DNA of 64,000 bases from Actinoplanes sp. NBC_00393. GTDB lineage: Bacteria > Actinomycetota > Actinomycetes > Mycobacteriales > Micromonosporaceae. Shown piece after piece: positions 27,676 to 36,191 of the stretch (positions within the stretch are counted from its first letter, which is position 1; every line of letters begins with the position of its first letter). The notes beneath the pieces are model-generated. The model did not search any database, had not been told where the DNA came from, and saw only the letters and a program-made list of their open reading frames with translations. The position numbers were made by a program, and so were the translations under genes. Location of the stretch: positions 6,962,501-7,026,500 of the forward strand of contig NZ_CP107942.1 of the NCBI RefSeq assembly GCF_036053395.1. The letters are read 5' to 3'.

Positions 27676-28545
27676 TCAGCCCGCGGCCGTGGTGTCGCCG
27701 CGCTTCTGGTTCATGCTGGCCCGGATCTCGTCGAGGCGGGCCACGCTGGCCGGGTCGGCGGCCGGTGTGGCGCTCTGCTGCTGCTGCTCGACCGCGGGCT
27801 GCGCGGCGGCGCCGCCCAGCTTCTCACCCGCCATGCTGGCCCGGATCTGCTCGAGCCGGGACGAGCCGGCCAGGTCCAGGCTGGATTTCTGCACCTCGAG
27901 CATGCGGCCCTCGACCGAGTTGGAGGCCAGCTCGGCACGGCCCATGGCATTCGCATACCGCTGCTCGATCTTGTCGCGCACCTGGTCCAGCGACGGGGTG
28001 TTGCCCGGCGCCGCCAGCTGCGACATCGACTCCAGCGATTTCGCCACGGTCTCCTGCATCTTGGCCTGCTCGAGCTGGCTGAGCAGGCGAGAACGCTCGG
28101 CGATGCGCTGCTGCAGCACCATCGCGTTGTTCTCGACCGCCTTGCGCGCCTGCCCGGCGGCACCGAGCGCCTGGTCGTGGAGGGTCTTCAGATCCTCCAT
28201 CGACTGCTCGCCCGCCACCAGCTGGGTGGCCAGGGTCTGCGCGGTCGACTCGTACTTCTGCGCCTCGGCCTCGTCGCCGGCGGCGCGGGCCCGGTCGGCC
28301 AGAACCAGCGCCTGGCGCGCCATCCCCTGCAGCTTCTCGACCTCGGTCATCTGCCGGGACAGCTTCATCTCCAGCTGCCGCTGGTTGCCGATCACGGCGG
28401 CGGCCTGCTGAACGAGCGCCTGATGCTGCCGCTGGGCATCCTCGATGGCCTGCTGGATCTGGACCTTCGGATCGGCGTACTCATCGATCTTCGCGCCGAA
28501 GAGCGCCATCACGTAGTTCCAGCCCTTGACGAACGGATTCGCCAT
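27676..28545 (-). CDS. pspA: Phage shock protein PspA
   Basis: The 289-residue PspA/IM30 (ESCRT-III-like) protein starts at the ATG at 28545 with [37 protein letters not shown], the classical amphipathic helix followed by coiled coil. PspA binds stressed membranes and, in actinobacteria, inhibits ClgR. The C-terminus carries two copies of a short motif, [10 protein letters not shown] and [10 protein letters not shown], separated by a Gln-rich linker. It sits between pspM and clgR. It probably has its own promoter, because a strong hairpin follows clgR, and a large inverted repeat lies in its leader at 28578-28612. Confidence 0.95.
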   Translation of the reverse strand: MANPFVKGWNYVMALFGAKIDEYADPKVQIQQAIEDAQRQHQALVQQAAAVIGNQRQLEMKLSRQMTEVEKLQGMARQALVLADRARAAGDEAEAQKYESTAQTLATQLVAGEQSMEDLKTLHDQALGAAGQARKAVENNAMVLQQRIAERSRLLSQLEQAKMQETVAKSLESMSQLAAPGNTPSLDQVRDKIEQRYANAMGRAELASNSVEGRMLEVQKSSLDLAGSSRLEQIRASMAGEKLGGAAAQPAVEQQQQSATPAADPASVARLDEIRASMNQKRGDTTAAG

Positions 28546-28577
28546 CTCGCGGTATCCCCTCAAGTCGCTCCGTCTGA

Positions 28578-28612
28578 CGCGTCACCGTTTCGAGTTACTT
28601 GACGGTGACGCG
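28578..28612. promoter_or_regulatory. Inverted repeat in the pspA leader
   Basis: CGCGTCACCGT (28578-28588) and ACGGTGACGCG (28602-28612) are perfect 11-bp inverted arms with a 13-bp spacer, ending 32 bp before the pspA start. It could be a ClgR operator at DNA level or an mRNA hairpin; the sequence alone does not decide. Confidence 0.6.
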
Positions 28613-28724
28613 GAAAGCCCATCGTGTCAGCCCGACGCCAGCGGCGTCACGTGACCTACGGGGGATCTCAGGGTCTCCCCTGGCATCGAGGCTACGCTCC
28701 CCTGAGCCCTGCGGCGACATGCAC

Positions 28725-28754
28725 GCAGGGCCGCCCCCTGAGGGGCGGCCCTGC
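28725..28754. terminator. Strong hairpin after clgR
   Basis: A perfect 13-bp stem (GCAGGGCCGCCCC with its complement) and a CTGA loop lie 16 bp beyond the clgR stop. No T-run follows, but the stability fits an actinobacterial intrinsic terminator or attenuator separating clgR from pspA. Confidence 0.8.
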
Positions 28755-28770
28755 GGTCGAATCAGCATGA

Positions 28771-29139
28771 TCAGGCGGCGTAGACGATGTCCCGCTGCTG
28801 TTTGCGGGTCGCGCGAAGTGTGGTCTTCAGCGGCGAATCCTGGCGCACCGAGACGGAAACGTCGGTGGCCTCCTCGTCGAGCGGAACCAGCACGCCTTCC
28901 ATGTTCTCCGCGATCGCCAGTGTGTTGCTGACTTCACTGAGCAACTCGGAGAGGCGGGCGCCGAGCGCATCACAGATCGCTGCCAGCAGCTCGCTGGACG
29001 CTTCCTTCTGCCCGCGCTCGATCTCGGACAGATACCCCAGGCTCACGTTCGCGGCAGTCGAGACCTCGCGCAGCGTGCGGTGCTGTCCCTGCCGGCGCGC
29101 CCGAAGTGCGTCGCCGATCACGCGGCGTAGCAGGACCAT
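28771..29139 (-). CDS. clgR: Transcriptional activator ClgR
   Basis: The 122-residue protein has an XRE-type helix-turn-helix ([27 protein letters not shown], about 22-48). This is the highly conserved ClgR domain, which activates clp protease and psp genes under envelope stress. The ATG at 29139 is preceded by a strong ribosome site (GGAGGTGCC). The protein ends DIVYAA; a terminal Ala-Ala is a ClpP recognition feature in characterised ClgR proteins and may make this one unstable. The frame runs upstream to 29247 but without ribosome site or homology. Confidence 0.94.
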   Translation of the reverse strand: MVLLRRVIGDALRARRQGQHRTLREVSTAANVSLGYLSEIERGQKEASSELLAAICDALGARLSELLSEVSNTLAIAENMEGVLVPLDEEATDVSVSVRQDSPLKTTLRATRKQQRDIVYAA

Positions 29140-29298
29140 GGCACCTCCTCCTGCGGGCGGGGCCGCCGGCATACGCCGGAGGCTTCCCGCAACCGTACCT
29201 GGCGCGAGCGACACCGACATCCCGCCCCGCCGAATTCCCGGACCCATCGGCCGTCGGCGCTATCGGACAACTCCCGCACGACCGGAAGAATTCCCAGC

Positions 29299-29790
29299 TC
29301 AGACCGGAGCGGCCGCGGTACGCAGGGCGTCCGTCAACAACTGCAGGACGGCCGTCACACTTTCGGTGCGGATGGCCTCCCGGTTGCCGGTGAGGTTGAG
29401 CTCACGCACCTCTACCCCGGACGGACCGGCGACCGCCACATACACCAACCCGACCGGCTTGCCGTCCTGCGGCTCCGGGCCCGCGACGCCGGTGGTGGCC
29501 ACGCCCCAGTCCGCGCCGCAGCGCTCCCGGACACCGGACGCCAGGGCGGCGGCCACGTCCCGGTCGACCGGGCCGCGCTCGTCGAGAAGATCCTTCGGCA
29601 CGCCGGCGAGCCTGCTCTTCAGATCGGTGGCGTAGACGACCATCCCGCCGCGGAAGACGGCGCTCACCCCGGGGATCTCCACGATGGTCGCGGCGACCAG
29701 ACCGCCGGTGAGCGACTCCGCCGCCGCCAGGGTCTCGTGCCGTTCGACCAGCACATGCACCGCCGCGGCAGCGGCCACCGACATCTCCAC
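29299..29790 (-). CDS. pncC: CinA C-terminal family / nicotinamide-nucleotide amidase
   Basis: The 163-residue stand-alone CinA C-terminal domain deamidates nicotinamide mononucleotide in characterised members (PncC). The signature TLAAAESLTGGLVAATIVEIPGVS is at about 20-43, followed by GGMVVYATDLKSRLAGVP and the GVAGPEPQDGKPVGLVYVAV segment. The N-terminal molybdopterin-binding half of full CinA is absent, which is usual in actinobacteria. The gene lies 24 bp after pgsA in the same direction, probably in the rimO-pgsA-pncC operon. Confidence 0.92.
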   Translation of the reverse strand: MEMSVAAAAAVHVLVERHETLAAAESLTGGLVAATIVEIPGVSAVFRGGMVVYATDLKSRLAGVPKDLLDERGPVDRDVAAALASGVRERCGADWGVATTGVAGPEPQDGKPVGLVYVAVAGPSGVEVRELNLTGNREAIRTESVTAVLQLLTDALRTAAAPV

Positions 29791-29814
29791 CCGGGCCTCC
29801 CAGCTCGTACCGGC

Positions 29815-30408
29815 CTAGCTCTTACCCGCCGCCCTGCGCAGGCGGAGCGCCTGCAGCACGTAGTCGACTCCGGTGACGACCGTGACGATCAGCGCGGCGC
29901 CCATCAGGCATACCCCGACGATCTGTGCTGATTCCGGCACGGGCCACAAATACCAGGCGATGGCGGCGGTCTGCAGTCCGGTCTTCAGCTTGCCACCCCG
30001 CGAGGCCGGGATGATGCCGTATCGGATCACCCAGAACCGCAGCGCGGTCACCCCCCACTCGCGGACCAGGATGGCGATCGTCACCCACCAGGGCAGTTGG
30101 TCGTACGCCGAGAGCAGCACCAGAGCCGTGCCGGTGAGCGCCTTGTCGGCGATCGGGTCGGCCACCTTGCCGAACGAGGTGACCAGTTGCCAGCGCCGGG
30201 CGATCCAGCCGTCCACGAAGTCGGTCGCGGACGCGATGCAGAACGCCAGACAGGCCGCGATCCGCCAATCCGGGTCGGTCATCCCGGACACGACCACGAA
30301 TGCCACGAACACCGGGATGAGCACGATCCGGATCACGGTCAACGCGTTCGCCGCGTTGTACAGCGACACCACGCGGGGCGCGGGCACCGGAGCCGGCTCG
30401 TTGGTCAT
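29815..30408 (-). CDS. pgsA: CDP-alcohol phosphatidyltransferase (PgsA)
   Basis: The 197-residue membrane enzyme transfers a phosphatidyl group from CDP-diacylglycerol, most likely to glycerol-3-phosphate, for phosphatidylglycerol synthesis. The complete DG-x2-AR-x8-G-x3-D-x3-D motif is present in [23 protein letters not shown]. Five to six membrane helices are visible. The ATG at 30408 overlaps the rimO stop by four bases (ATGA). The position next to clgR, pncC and rimO matches mycobacterial pgsA3, whose exact substrate is less certain than that of classical PgsA. Confidence 0.92.
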   Translation of the reverse strand: MTNEPAPVPAPRVVSLYNAANALTVIRIVLIPVFVAFVVVSGMTDPDWRIAACLAFCIASATDFVDGWIARRWQLVTSFGKVADPIADKALTGTALVLLSAYDQLPWWVTIAILVREWGVTALRFWVIRYGIIPASRGGKLKTGLQTAAIAWYLWPVPESAQIVGVCLMGAALIVTVVTGVDYVLQALRLRRAAGKS

Positions 30409-31865
30409 GCCGTGGGCACCGTGGCAGCCGAGATCATTTCGACCGGGACGGCGATCAGGTCGACACCCTCGGTGCCGGTGACGGTCGCCCGGACCAGGTC
30501 GCCGGGGCGCAGCGCGGTCAGGTCGACACCCCGGTCGCCGGCCACCAGTGTGGTGGAGCCGTCCACCTCGGGGGCCTGGTGCTCGGCGCGGCCCTCGATC
30601 TCGCCGCTGTCGATCGAGTCGATGAGCACCTCGACGGTGTTGCCGATCCGGTCCTCGGCACGCTGGGCGCAGAGCTCCTCGGCGAGCGCGACGACCCGGT
30701 CGTACCGCCGCTTGACGGTGGCCTCGCTGAGCTTGCCGCTCAGGCCGGCCGCCTCGGTGCCGTCCTCGTCGCTGTAGTCGAAGACGCCGATGGCGTCGAG
30801 CCGGGCCTCGGTGAGGAAGCGCATCAGCTCGTCCACGTCCTGCTTGGTCTCGCCGGGGAAGCCGACGATGAAGTTGCTCCGGGCGCCGGCCGACGGCGCC
30901 AGCTTGCGGGCCGAGTCGAGCAGCTCGAGGAACCGCTCGGTCGAGCCGAACCGGCGCATCCGGCGCAGCACCGGCTCGCTGGAGTGCTGGAACGACAGGT
31001 CGTAGTAGGCCGCGACGCCGGGGGTGGTGGCGATCGCCTCGACCAGGCCGGGCCGGGTCTCGGCGGGCTGCAGGTAGCTGGCCCGGACCCGCACGATGCC
31101 GTCGATGCGGGCGAGCTGCGGGAGCAGCTTCTCCAGCGCGCGGGGGTCGCCCAGATCCTTGCCGTACGACGTGCTGTTCTCGCTGACCAGGACCAGCTCG
31201 CGGACGCCGGACTTGGCCAGCCACTCGGCTTCGGCGAGCAGCTCCTGCGGGTCGCGGGAGACGAACGAGCCGCGGAAGGCCGGGATCGCGCAGAACGCGC
31301 AGCGCCGGTCGCAGCCGCTGGCCAGTTTCAGCGAGGCCACCGGGCCACTGTCGAGCCGGCGGCGCAGCACCTTGCGCAGGTGGGCGGGGGTGTGCTCGTC
31401 CACGGTCGCGTGCCCGGGGACGACCACCTTGGCGCTCTGCCGCTGCACCGGGGTGATCGGCAGCAGCTCACGGCGGTCCCGCGGGGTGTGCGCGTCGAAG
31501 CTCTCCCCGGCCAGCACGCCGTCGAGCCGGGCGGCGATGTCGGTGTAGTCGTCGAAGCCGAGCACCGCGTTCGCCTCGGGCAGGCTCTCGGCGAGCTCCT
31601 TGCCATAGCGCTCGGCCATGCAGCCGGCGGCGACGACCTTGGCCCCGGTGTCGGCGGCGGCGAGCAGGGTGTCGATCGAGTCCTGCTTCGCCTTCTCGAC
31701 GAAACCGCAGGTGTTGACCAGCACCACGTCGGCGCCCTCGGCGTCGGTGCCGACCTCCCAACCACCTGCGTCGAGACGGGCGGCGAGCTCTTCCGAGTCG
31801 ACCTCGTTACGGGCGCAGCCCAGAGTGAGGAGTGCGACACGGCGGTGGGGTGGCGTTACAGACAC
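30405..31865 (-). CDS. rimO: Ribosomal protein S12 methylthiotransferase RimO
   Basis: The 486-residue radical-SAM enzyme methylthiolates an aspartate of ribosomal protein S12. The three N-terminal cluster cysteines are at about 17 ([15 protein letters not shown]), 53 (NTCGF) and 82 ([10 protein letters not shown]). The radical-SAM CxxxCxxC is [12 protein letters not shown] (185, 189, 192), and a C-terminal TRAM domain follows ([14 protein letters not shown]). TLGCARN with an Asp-rich context separates RimO from MiaB. It starts at a GTG at 31865 and is the first gene of the rimO-pgsA-pncC operon, divergent from an HTH regulator. Confidence 0.95.
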   Translation of the reverse strand: MSVTPPHRRVALLTLGCARNEVDSEELAARLDAGGWEVGTDAEGADVVLVNTCGFVEKAKQDSIDTLLAAADTGAKVVAAGCMAERYGKELAESLPEANAVLGFDDYTDIAARLDGVLAGESFDAHTPRDRRELLPITPVQRQSAKVVVPGHATVDEHTPAHLRKVLRRRLDSGPVASLKLASGCDRRCAFCAIPAFRGSFVSRDPQELLAEAEWLAKSGVRELVLVSENSTSYGKDLGDPRALEKLLPQLARIDGIVRVRASYLQPAETRPGLVEAIATTPGVAAYYDLSFQHSSEPVLRRMRRFGSTERFLELLDSARKLAPSAGARSNFIVGFPGETKQDVDELMRFLTEARLDAIGVFDYSDEDGTEAAGLSGKLSEATVKRRYDRVVALAEELCAQRAEDRIGNTVEVLIDSIDSGEIEGRAEHQAPEVDGSTTLVAGDRGVDLTALRPGDLVRATVTGTEGVDLIAVPVEMISAATVPTA

Positions 31866-31936
31866 TCGCCAAGGTTACCGGGCGGCCCTGCGACAGCCGT
31901 CCTCCGGACAGGCGGTCTCTAGCACCAAGTCAGGTT

Positions 31937-31951
31937 GGCAATACGATTGCC
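31937..31951. promoter_or_regulatory. Inverted repeat and leaderless promoter before the HTH regulator
   Basis: GGCAATACGATTGCC has perfect 6-bp arms with a 3-bp centre. It contains TACGAT (31943-31948), a good -10 hexamer, and the GTG start follows at 31954, so transcription would begin at or next to the start codon. An operator over the -10 suggests autoregulation. Confidence 0.45.
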
Positions 31952-31953
31952 GG

Positions 31954-32619
31954 GTGAGCGAGAATCTGGACGATCTGGCGGCGGTGTCCGCGCTGGCCGA
32001 CGGGGTGCGGCGGGCGGCGTACGGGATGGTGGCGACCGCCGGGAACAGTCCGGTCGGCCGGGACGAGGTGGCCGAGTCGCTCGGCATCGGCCGCACGCTC
32101 GCCGCGTTCCACCTGGACAAACTGGTGGACGTGGGACTGCTCGAAGTCTCGTACGCCCGCCGGTCCGGCCGAACCGGGCCCGGCGCGGGCCGCCCCGCCA
32201 AGCTCTACCGGATCTCCGCCGCGGAACATGCCGTCAGCGTGCCGCCACGCGCCTACCGTACCGCCGCCGAGCTGCTGGCCGAGGCGCTCGAGCGCAGCGG
32301 CGCCGACGAGACCCTCAACCGGGTGGCGCTGGCCTACGGGCGGCAGGCCGGACCGGGCTGCCCGGAGGTCACCGAGCTGCTCACCGGGCACGGCTACGCA
32401 CCGACCGTGGACCCGGAGGAGTCCCGGATCGAGCTGCGCAACTGCCCGTTCCACCGGCTGGCCGAGCAGTTCCCGCCGCTGATCTGCGGCATGAACCTCG
32501 CGATGATCACCGGCCTGCTGGAGGGCGCCGGGCTGACCGGGTGGCAGGCGCGGATGGAGCCGGCACCCGGCCGGTGCTGCGTGACCGTCTCTGCGACCTC
32601 TAAAAACAAATCTGATTGA
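31954..32619 (+). CDS. HTH regulator with C-terminal cysteine-rich sensor domain
   Basis: The 221-residue protein has an ArsR/DeoR-like winged helix at about 10-85 (PVGRDEVAESLGIGRTLAAFHLDKLVDVGLL; GAGRPAKLYRIS) and a C-terminal domain with a fixed cysteine pattern: NCPFH, LICGMN and GRCCVTV. This fits a metal- or iron-sulfur-binding sensor of the kind seen in SufR-like repressors, but the spacing does not prove it. GTG start at 31954; the frame upstream overlaps divergent rimO. The DUF3291 gene follows after 31 bp. Confidence 0.8.
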   Translation: MSENLDDLAAVSALADGVRRAAYGMVATAGNSPVGRDEVAESLGIGRTLAAFHLDKLVDVGLLEVSYARRSGRTGPGAGRPAKLYRISAAEHAVSVPPRAYRTAAELLAEALERSGADETLNRVALAYGRQAGPGCPEVTELLTGHGYAPTVDPEESRIELRNCPFHRLAEQFPPLICGMNLAMITGLLEGAGLTGWQARMEPAPGRCCVTVSATSKNKSD

Positions 32620-32650
32620 CTTTAAACCGAGGGACTGGTGAGCTGAGCCC

Positions 32651-33130
32651 ATGACCGACTTCCACCTGGCCCAGATCAACAGCGCCCGCCTCCGAGCCCC
32701 GTTGGAAGACCCGTCGATGGCCGAGTTCGTGACCGGCCTGGAGCGGATGAACGCGTTGGCCGACCGCTCACCGGGCTTCGTGTGGCGGCTGATCGGGGAG
32801 AACGGGGACGGCACCATCTCCCTTGCCGACCCGCGGACGATCTTCACGCTCTCGGTCTGGGAGTCGGTCGAGGACCTCCGGGCATATGCGTATCAGAGCG
32901 AGCATCTCGACTACCTGCGCCGGCGCCGGGAGTGGTTCCTGCCGCACGAGCACTCGGTCTCGCTGGTGCTGTGGTGGATCCCGGCCGGCCGCCGCCCCAC
33001 GCTACGGCAGGGCATCTCCCGGCTCGGGCGGCTCGCCGCGCAGGGGCCGACCGCGGAGGCCTTCACCTTCCGGCAGGTGTTCAGTCCACCCGCAGGGCAG
33101 CCAGCGCCTCTTCCAGCTCGTCCGGCTTGA
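32651..33130 (+). CDS. DUF3291 family protein
   Basis: The 159-residue protein has the DUF3291 pattern of a dimeric alpha-beta barrel: HLAQINSARLRAPLEDPSMAEF at the start, FVWRLIGENGDGTISLADPRTIFTLSVWESVEDLRAYAYQSEH in the middle, and LVLWWIPAGRRPTLRQGISRL. Function is unknown. It is likely coexpressed with the preceding cysteine-rich regulator. Its last 50 bp overlap the 3' end of ftsK on the other strand; the overlapping C-terminus (PPAGQPAPLPARPA) looks non-conserved. Confidence 0.85.
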   Translation: MTDFHLAQINSARLRAPLEDPSMAEFVTGLERMNALADRSPGFVWRLIGENGDGTISLADPRTIFTLSVWESVEDLRAYAYQSEHLDYLRRRREWFLPHEHSVSLVLWWIPAGRRPTLRQGISRLGRLAAQGPTAEAFTFRQVFSPPAGQPAPLPARPA

Positions 33131-35573
33131 CCAGCACGTCCCGGGCCTTCGAGCCCTCGGACGGGCCGACGATGCCCCGGGTCTCCATGAGGTCCATCAG
33201 CCGGCCCGCCTTGGCGAAACCGACCCGCAGCTTGCGCTGCAGCATCGACGTCGAGCCGAACTGACTGGTCACCACCAGCTCGATCGCCTGGATCAGCACC
33301 TGGAGGTCGTCGCCGATCTCCTCGTCGATCTCCTTCTTCTTGCTCGGCGGCGCCTCGGTGACGCCCTCACGGAACTCCGGCTCGCGCTGGTCCTTGCAGA
33401 ACTTGACGACCGCCGAGATCTCCTTCTCGTCCACCCAGGCGCCCTGGATCCGGGTCGGCTTCGAGGCGCCCATCGGGAGGAAGAGACCGTCACCGCGGCC
33501 CAGCAGCTTCTCCGCGCCCGGCTGGTCCAGGATGACCCGGGAGTCGGCCAGCGACGAGGTGGCGAAGGCCAGCCGGGACGGCACGTTCGCCTTGATCAGG
33601 CCGGTGACCACGTCCACCGACGGGCGCTGGGTGGCCAGCACCAGGTGGATGCCGGCGGCCCGGGCCAGCTGGGTGATCCGGACGACCGAGTCCTCCACGT
33701 CGCGCGGCGCGACCATCATCAGGTCGGCCAGCTCGTCGACGATCACCAGCAGATAGGGGTACGGCTTCATCTCCCGCTCGCTGCCCGGCGGCGCCTTGAT
33801 CTCGCCGTTGCGGACCTTGCGGTTGAAGTCGTCGATGTGCCGGACCCCGTTCGCGGCGAGGTCGTCGTAGCGCATGTCCATCTCGCGGACCACCCACTCC
33901 AGGGCGTCCGCGGCCTTCTTCGGGTTCGTGACGATCGGCGTGACGAGGTGCGGGATGCCCTCGTACGCGGTCATCTCCACCCGCTTCGGGTCGACCAGCA
34001 GCAGGCGTACCTCGTCCGGCGTGGCCCGGGTGAGCAGCGAGACCAGCAGCGAGTTGAGGCAGCTGGACTTACCCGCGCCGGTCGCGCCGGCGATCAGGAT
34101 GTGCGGCATCTTCGCCAGGTTCGCCACGACGAACCCGCCCTCGATGTCCTTGCCGAGCGCGACCAGCATCGGGTGGTGATCGGCGGTGGCCGCCCGGGAG
34201 CGCAGCACGTCGCCGAGCGACACGTTCTCCGGGTCGGTGTTCGGGATTTCCACGCCCACCGCGGACTTGCCCGGGATCGGGCTGAGGATCCGCACGTCCG
34301 GGGACTTCACCGCGTACGCGATGTTGCGGGACAGCTGGGTGATCCGCTCGACCTTGACGCCCGGGCCGACCTCGACCTCGTAGCGGGTGACCGTCGGGCC
34401 GCGGGTGAAGCCGGTGACCACCGCATCCACGTTGAACTGGTCGAAGACGCCGGTGAGCGCGGCCATGATCTCGTCGTTGGCCCGGCTGCGGGCCTTCGCC
34501 GGTGCGCCGGCACCCAGCAGGTTCGGCGGCGGCAATCGGTAGTCGCCCTTGACCGCCGAGATCTCCAGCTGCTCCGCGCGGGTCGGCAGCGGCGAGTGCT
34601 CCGGCGGCTTCTTCCGGGTCGCCGGCACCTTCGGCAGCGCGATGGTGTCGTGCAGGATGAGTTCCTGATCGAAGTCGTCCAGCGGCTCGACCGGCAGCGG
34701 CGCCGGATCCGGCTCCGGCTCCGCGAGCGCGCCCTGTCGCCGGCGAGCCGGGCGGCGCGGTTTCGCCGGCGCCTCCTCGTCCTCGTCCTCCGGAAGGACC
34801 TCGGCAGCCGGGCGGGTCGCCCGCGAACGCCCGCTCACCAGATCGAGCAGGAGCAGGAAGCGCTCCGGGACCTTCGCGATCGGCGTCGCGGTGATCACCA
34901 AGAGACCGAAGACGAAGAGCAGGACCAGCAACGGTACGGCCACCCAGGCGGTGACCGCCCGCTCGAGCATCCCGCCGATCCCGTAGCCGAGCAGCCCGCC
35001 CGCCTCGTCCAGGGCCAGATCGTCTGCCGGTTGCCCGGAGATGTGCAGCAGGGCCGCGGTGGCCACCAGGATCGCCGACCAGCCGACCAGGTGCCGTCCC
35101 TGGTGCTCCGGGTCGGCCGGCTCGCGCATCAACCGGACCGAGCCGTAGAAGAGCAGCAGCGGCAGGAAGACCGCGAGGCTGCCCAGGAAGAGGCGGATCG
35201 CGTCGGCCAGCCAGAGGCCGACCGGGCCCGCGCCCCGGCCCCACAGCGCGACCGCGATCAGGATGCCGAAACCGAGAACGAGCAGGCCGGCGCCGTCGCG
35301 GCGGTGCTCCGGCCCGATGTTGCGGGCGCTGGCGGCCTGCCGGCCGGCGCCACGGGCGACCCAGCCGACGCTGTGCGCCAGGCCCATCCAGAGCGCGCCG
35401 ATACCGCGGCCCACGGCCGCTCCGGTGTTGCTCTTCCTCCGGACAGGCGTACGCCGGGCCGCGGGCTTACGGGCAGCCGGTTTGCGCGCCGGTTGCCGGG
35501 CACGGTTGACCGCGGCGCCGCGCGACGCAGACGCGGCGCGGCCCCGGCTCGCCGGAGGAGTACGGCCCGCCAT
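33081..35573 (-). CDS. ftsK: DNA translocase FtsK
   Basis: The protein is 830 residues from the ATG at 35573 (a GTG at 35582 is an alternative). It has a basic Ala/Arg-rich N-terminus, four to five membrane helices (about 95-245), an acidic linker, and the FtsK motor with Walker A GATGAGKSS near 490 and Walker B LLVIVDELADLMM. The C-terminal gamma winged helix (QFGSTSMLQRKLRVGFAKAGRLMDLMETRGIVGP) reads orienting sequences. It pumps DNA at the division septum to clear and segregate chromosomes. The neighbourhood matches mycobacterial ftsK. Confidence 0.96.
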   Translation of the reverse strand: MAGRTPPASRGRAASASRGAAVNRARQPARKPAARKPAARRTPVRRKSNTGAAVGRGIGALWMGLAHSVGWVARGAGRQAASARNIGPEHRRDGAGLLVLGFGILIAVALWGRGAGPVGLWLADAIRLFLGSLAVFLPLLLFYGSVRLMREPADPEHQGRHLVGWSAILVATAALLHISGQPADDLALDEAGGLLGYGIGGMLERAVTAWVAVPLLVLLFVFGLLVITATPIAKVPERFLLLLDLVSGRSRATRPAAEVLPEDEDEEAPAKPRRPARRRQGALAEPEPDPAPLPVEPLDDFDQELILHDTIALPKVPATRKKPPEHSPLPTRAEQLEISAVKGDYRLPPPNLLGAGAPAKARSRANDEIMAALTGVFDQFNVDAVVTGFTRGPTVTRYEVEVGPGVKVERITQLSRNIAYAVKSPDVRILSPIPGKSAVGVEIPNTDPENVSLGDVLRSRAATADHHPMLVALGKDIEGGFVVANLAKMPHILIAGATGAGKSSCLNSLLVSLLTRATPDEVRLLLVDPKRVEMTAYEGIPHLVTPIVTNPKKAADALEWVVREMDMRYDDLAANGVRHIDDFNRKVRNGEIKAPPGSEREMKPYPYLLVIVDELADLMMVAPRDVEDSVVRITQLARAAGIHLVLATQRPSVDVVTGLIKANVPSRLAFATSSLADSRVILDQPGAEKLLGRGDGLFLPMGASKPTRIQGAWVDEKEISAVVKFCKDQREPEFREGVTEAPPSKKKEIDEEIGDDLQVLIQAIELVVTSQFGSTSMLQRKLRVGFAKAGRLMDLMETRGIVGPSEGSKARDVLVKPDELEEALAALRVD

Positions 35574-35620
35574 GGATGTCACCGTAGCCGGGCGGGCCCA
35601 ATCCGCCGAGAAGGCGCACC

Positions 35621-36082
35621 GTGACAGCTTCTCGCTTTCCAGGCATTTACCATTTCCGGGTGCACCCTCTCAGCAACGACATGATCAAAGCGGCGCTGGA
35701 CGCGCGGGGCTTCGCGTACTTCGTCGATGCGGACGACGACATCGCCGGCAACTTCCAGGGGAATCTCATCTATTTCTTCCGGCTCGGGGAGCGGAAGGAG
35801 ATCCTTCAGGTACGCGCGATGATGCAGCACGTCTTCTCGGTCGACGACATCCCGAAGCTCTACGAGTTCTGCAACACGTGGAACCGTGACCAGCTCTGGC
35901 CCAAGGCGTACGTGCACGTGACCGACGAGGGCAACGCGGTCGTCGTGGGCGAGGTCACCAGCGACTGGGAGCACGGCGTGACGCCGGAACAGCTCGACCA
36001 GGTGCTGCTCTGCGGGATCGCGACCGGCTGCCGGCTCGGCGAGGCGCTGGGCGAGCTCAAAACGGGATCAGGGCCCTCGTAG
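35621..36082 (+). CDS. YbjN domain protein
   Basis: The protein has 153 residues from the GTG at 35621, or 140 from the GTG at 35660 (HPLSNDMIKAALDARGF), which is nearer to typical family starts. GAGAAGG upstream favours 35621. The YbjN fold is recognisable (FAYFVDADDDIAGNFQGNLIYFFRLG; VFSVDDIPKLYEFCNTWNRDQLWPKAYV; QLDQVLLCGIATG). In actinobacteria YbjN proteins are type III secretion-chaperone-like proteins of unclear function. It is divergent from ftsK and convergent with the protease gene, sharing a bidirectional terminator. Confidence 0.85.
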   Translation: MTASRFPGIYHFRVHPLSNDMIKAALDARGFAYFVDADDDIAGNFQGNLIYFFRLGERKEILQVRAMMQHVFSVDDIPKLYEFCNTWNRDQLWPKAYVHVTDEGNAVVVGEVTSDWEHGVTPEQLDQVLLCGIATGCRLGEALGELKTGSGPS

Positions 36083-36149
36083 GAACGAGAGCCCCGACCC
36101 CGTACCGGGCCTCGGTCACCTGGCCGGGCGGAGGTTGCGGACCCGGCAG

Positions 36150-36184
36150 CGGTGGGCCGGGTGGCTTCCACACCCGGCCCACCG
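36150..36184. terminator. Bidirectional terminator between YbjN and the S1 protease
   Basis: A perfect 14-bp stem (CGGTGGGCCGGGTG and its complement) with a 7-nt loop GCTTCCA. It ends 7 bp from the protease stop and lies 67 bp beyond the YbjN stop, so it serves both convergent genes. Confidence 0.8.
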
Positions 36185-36191
36185 ATCGCCA

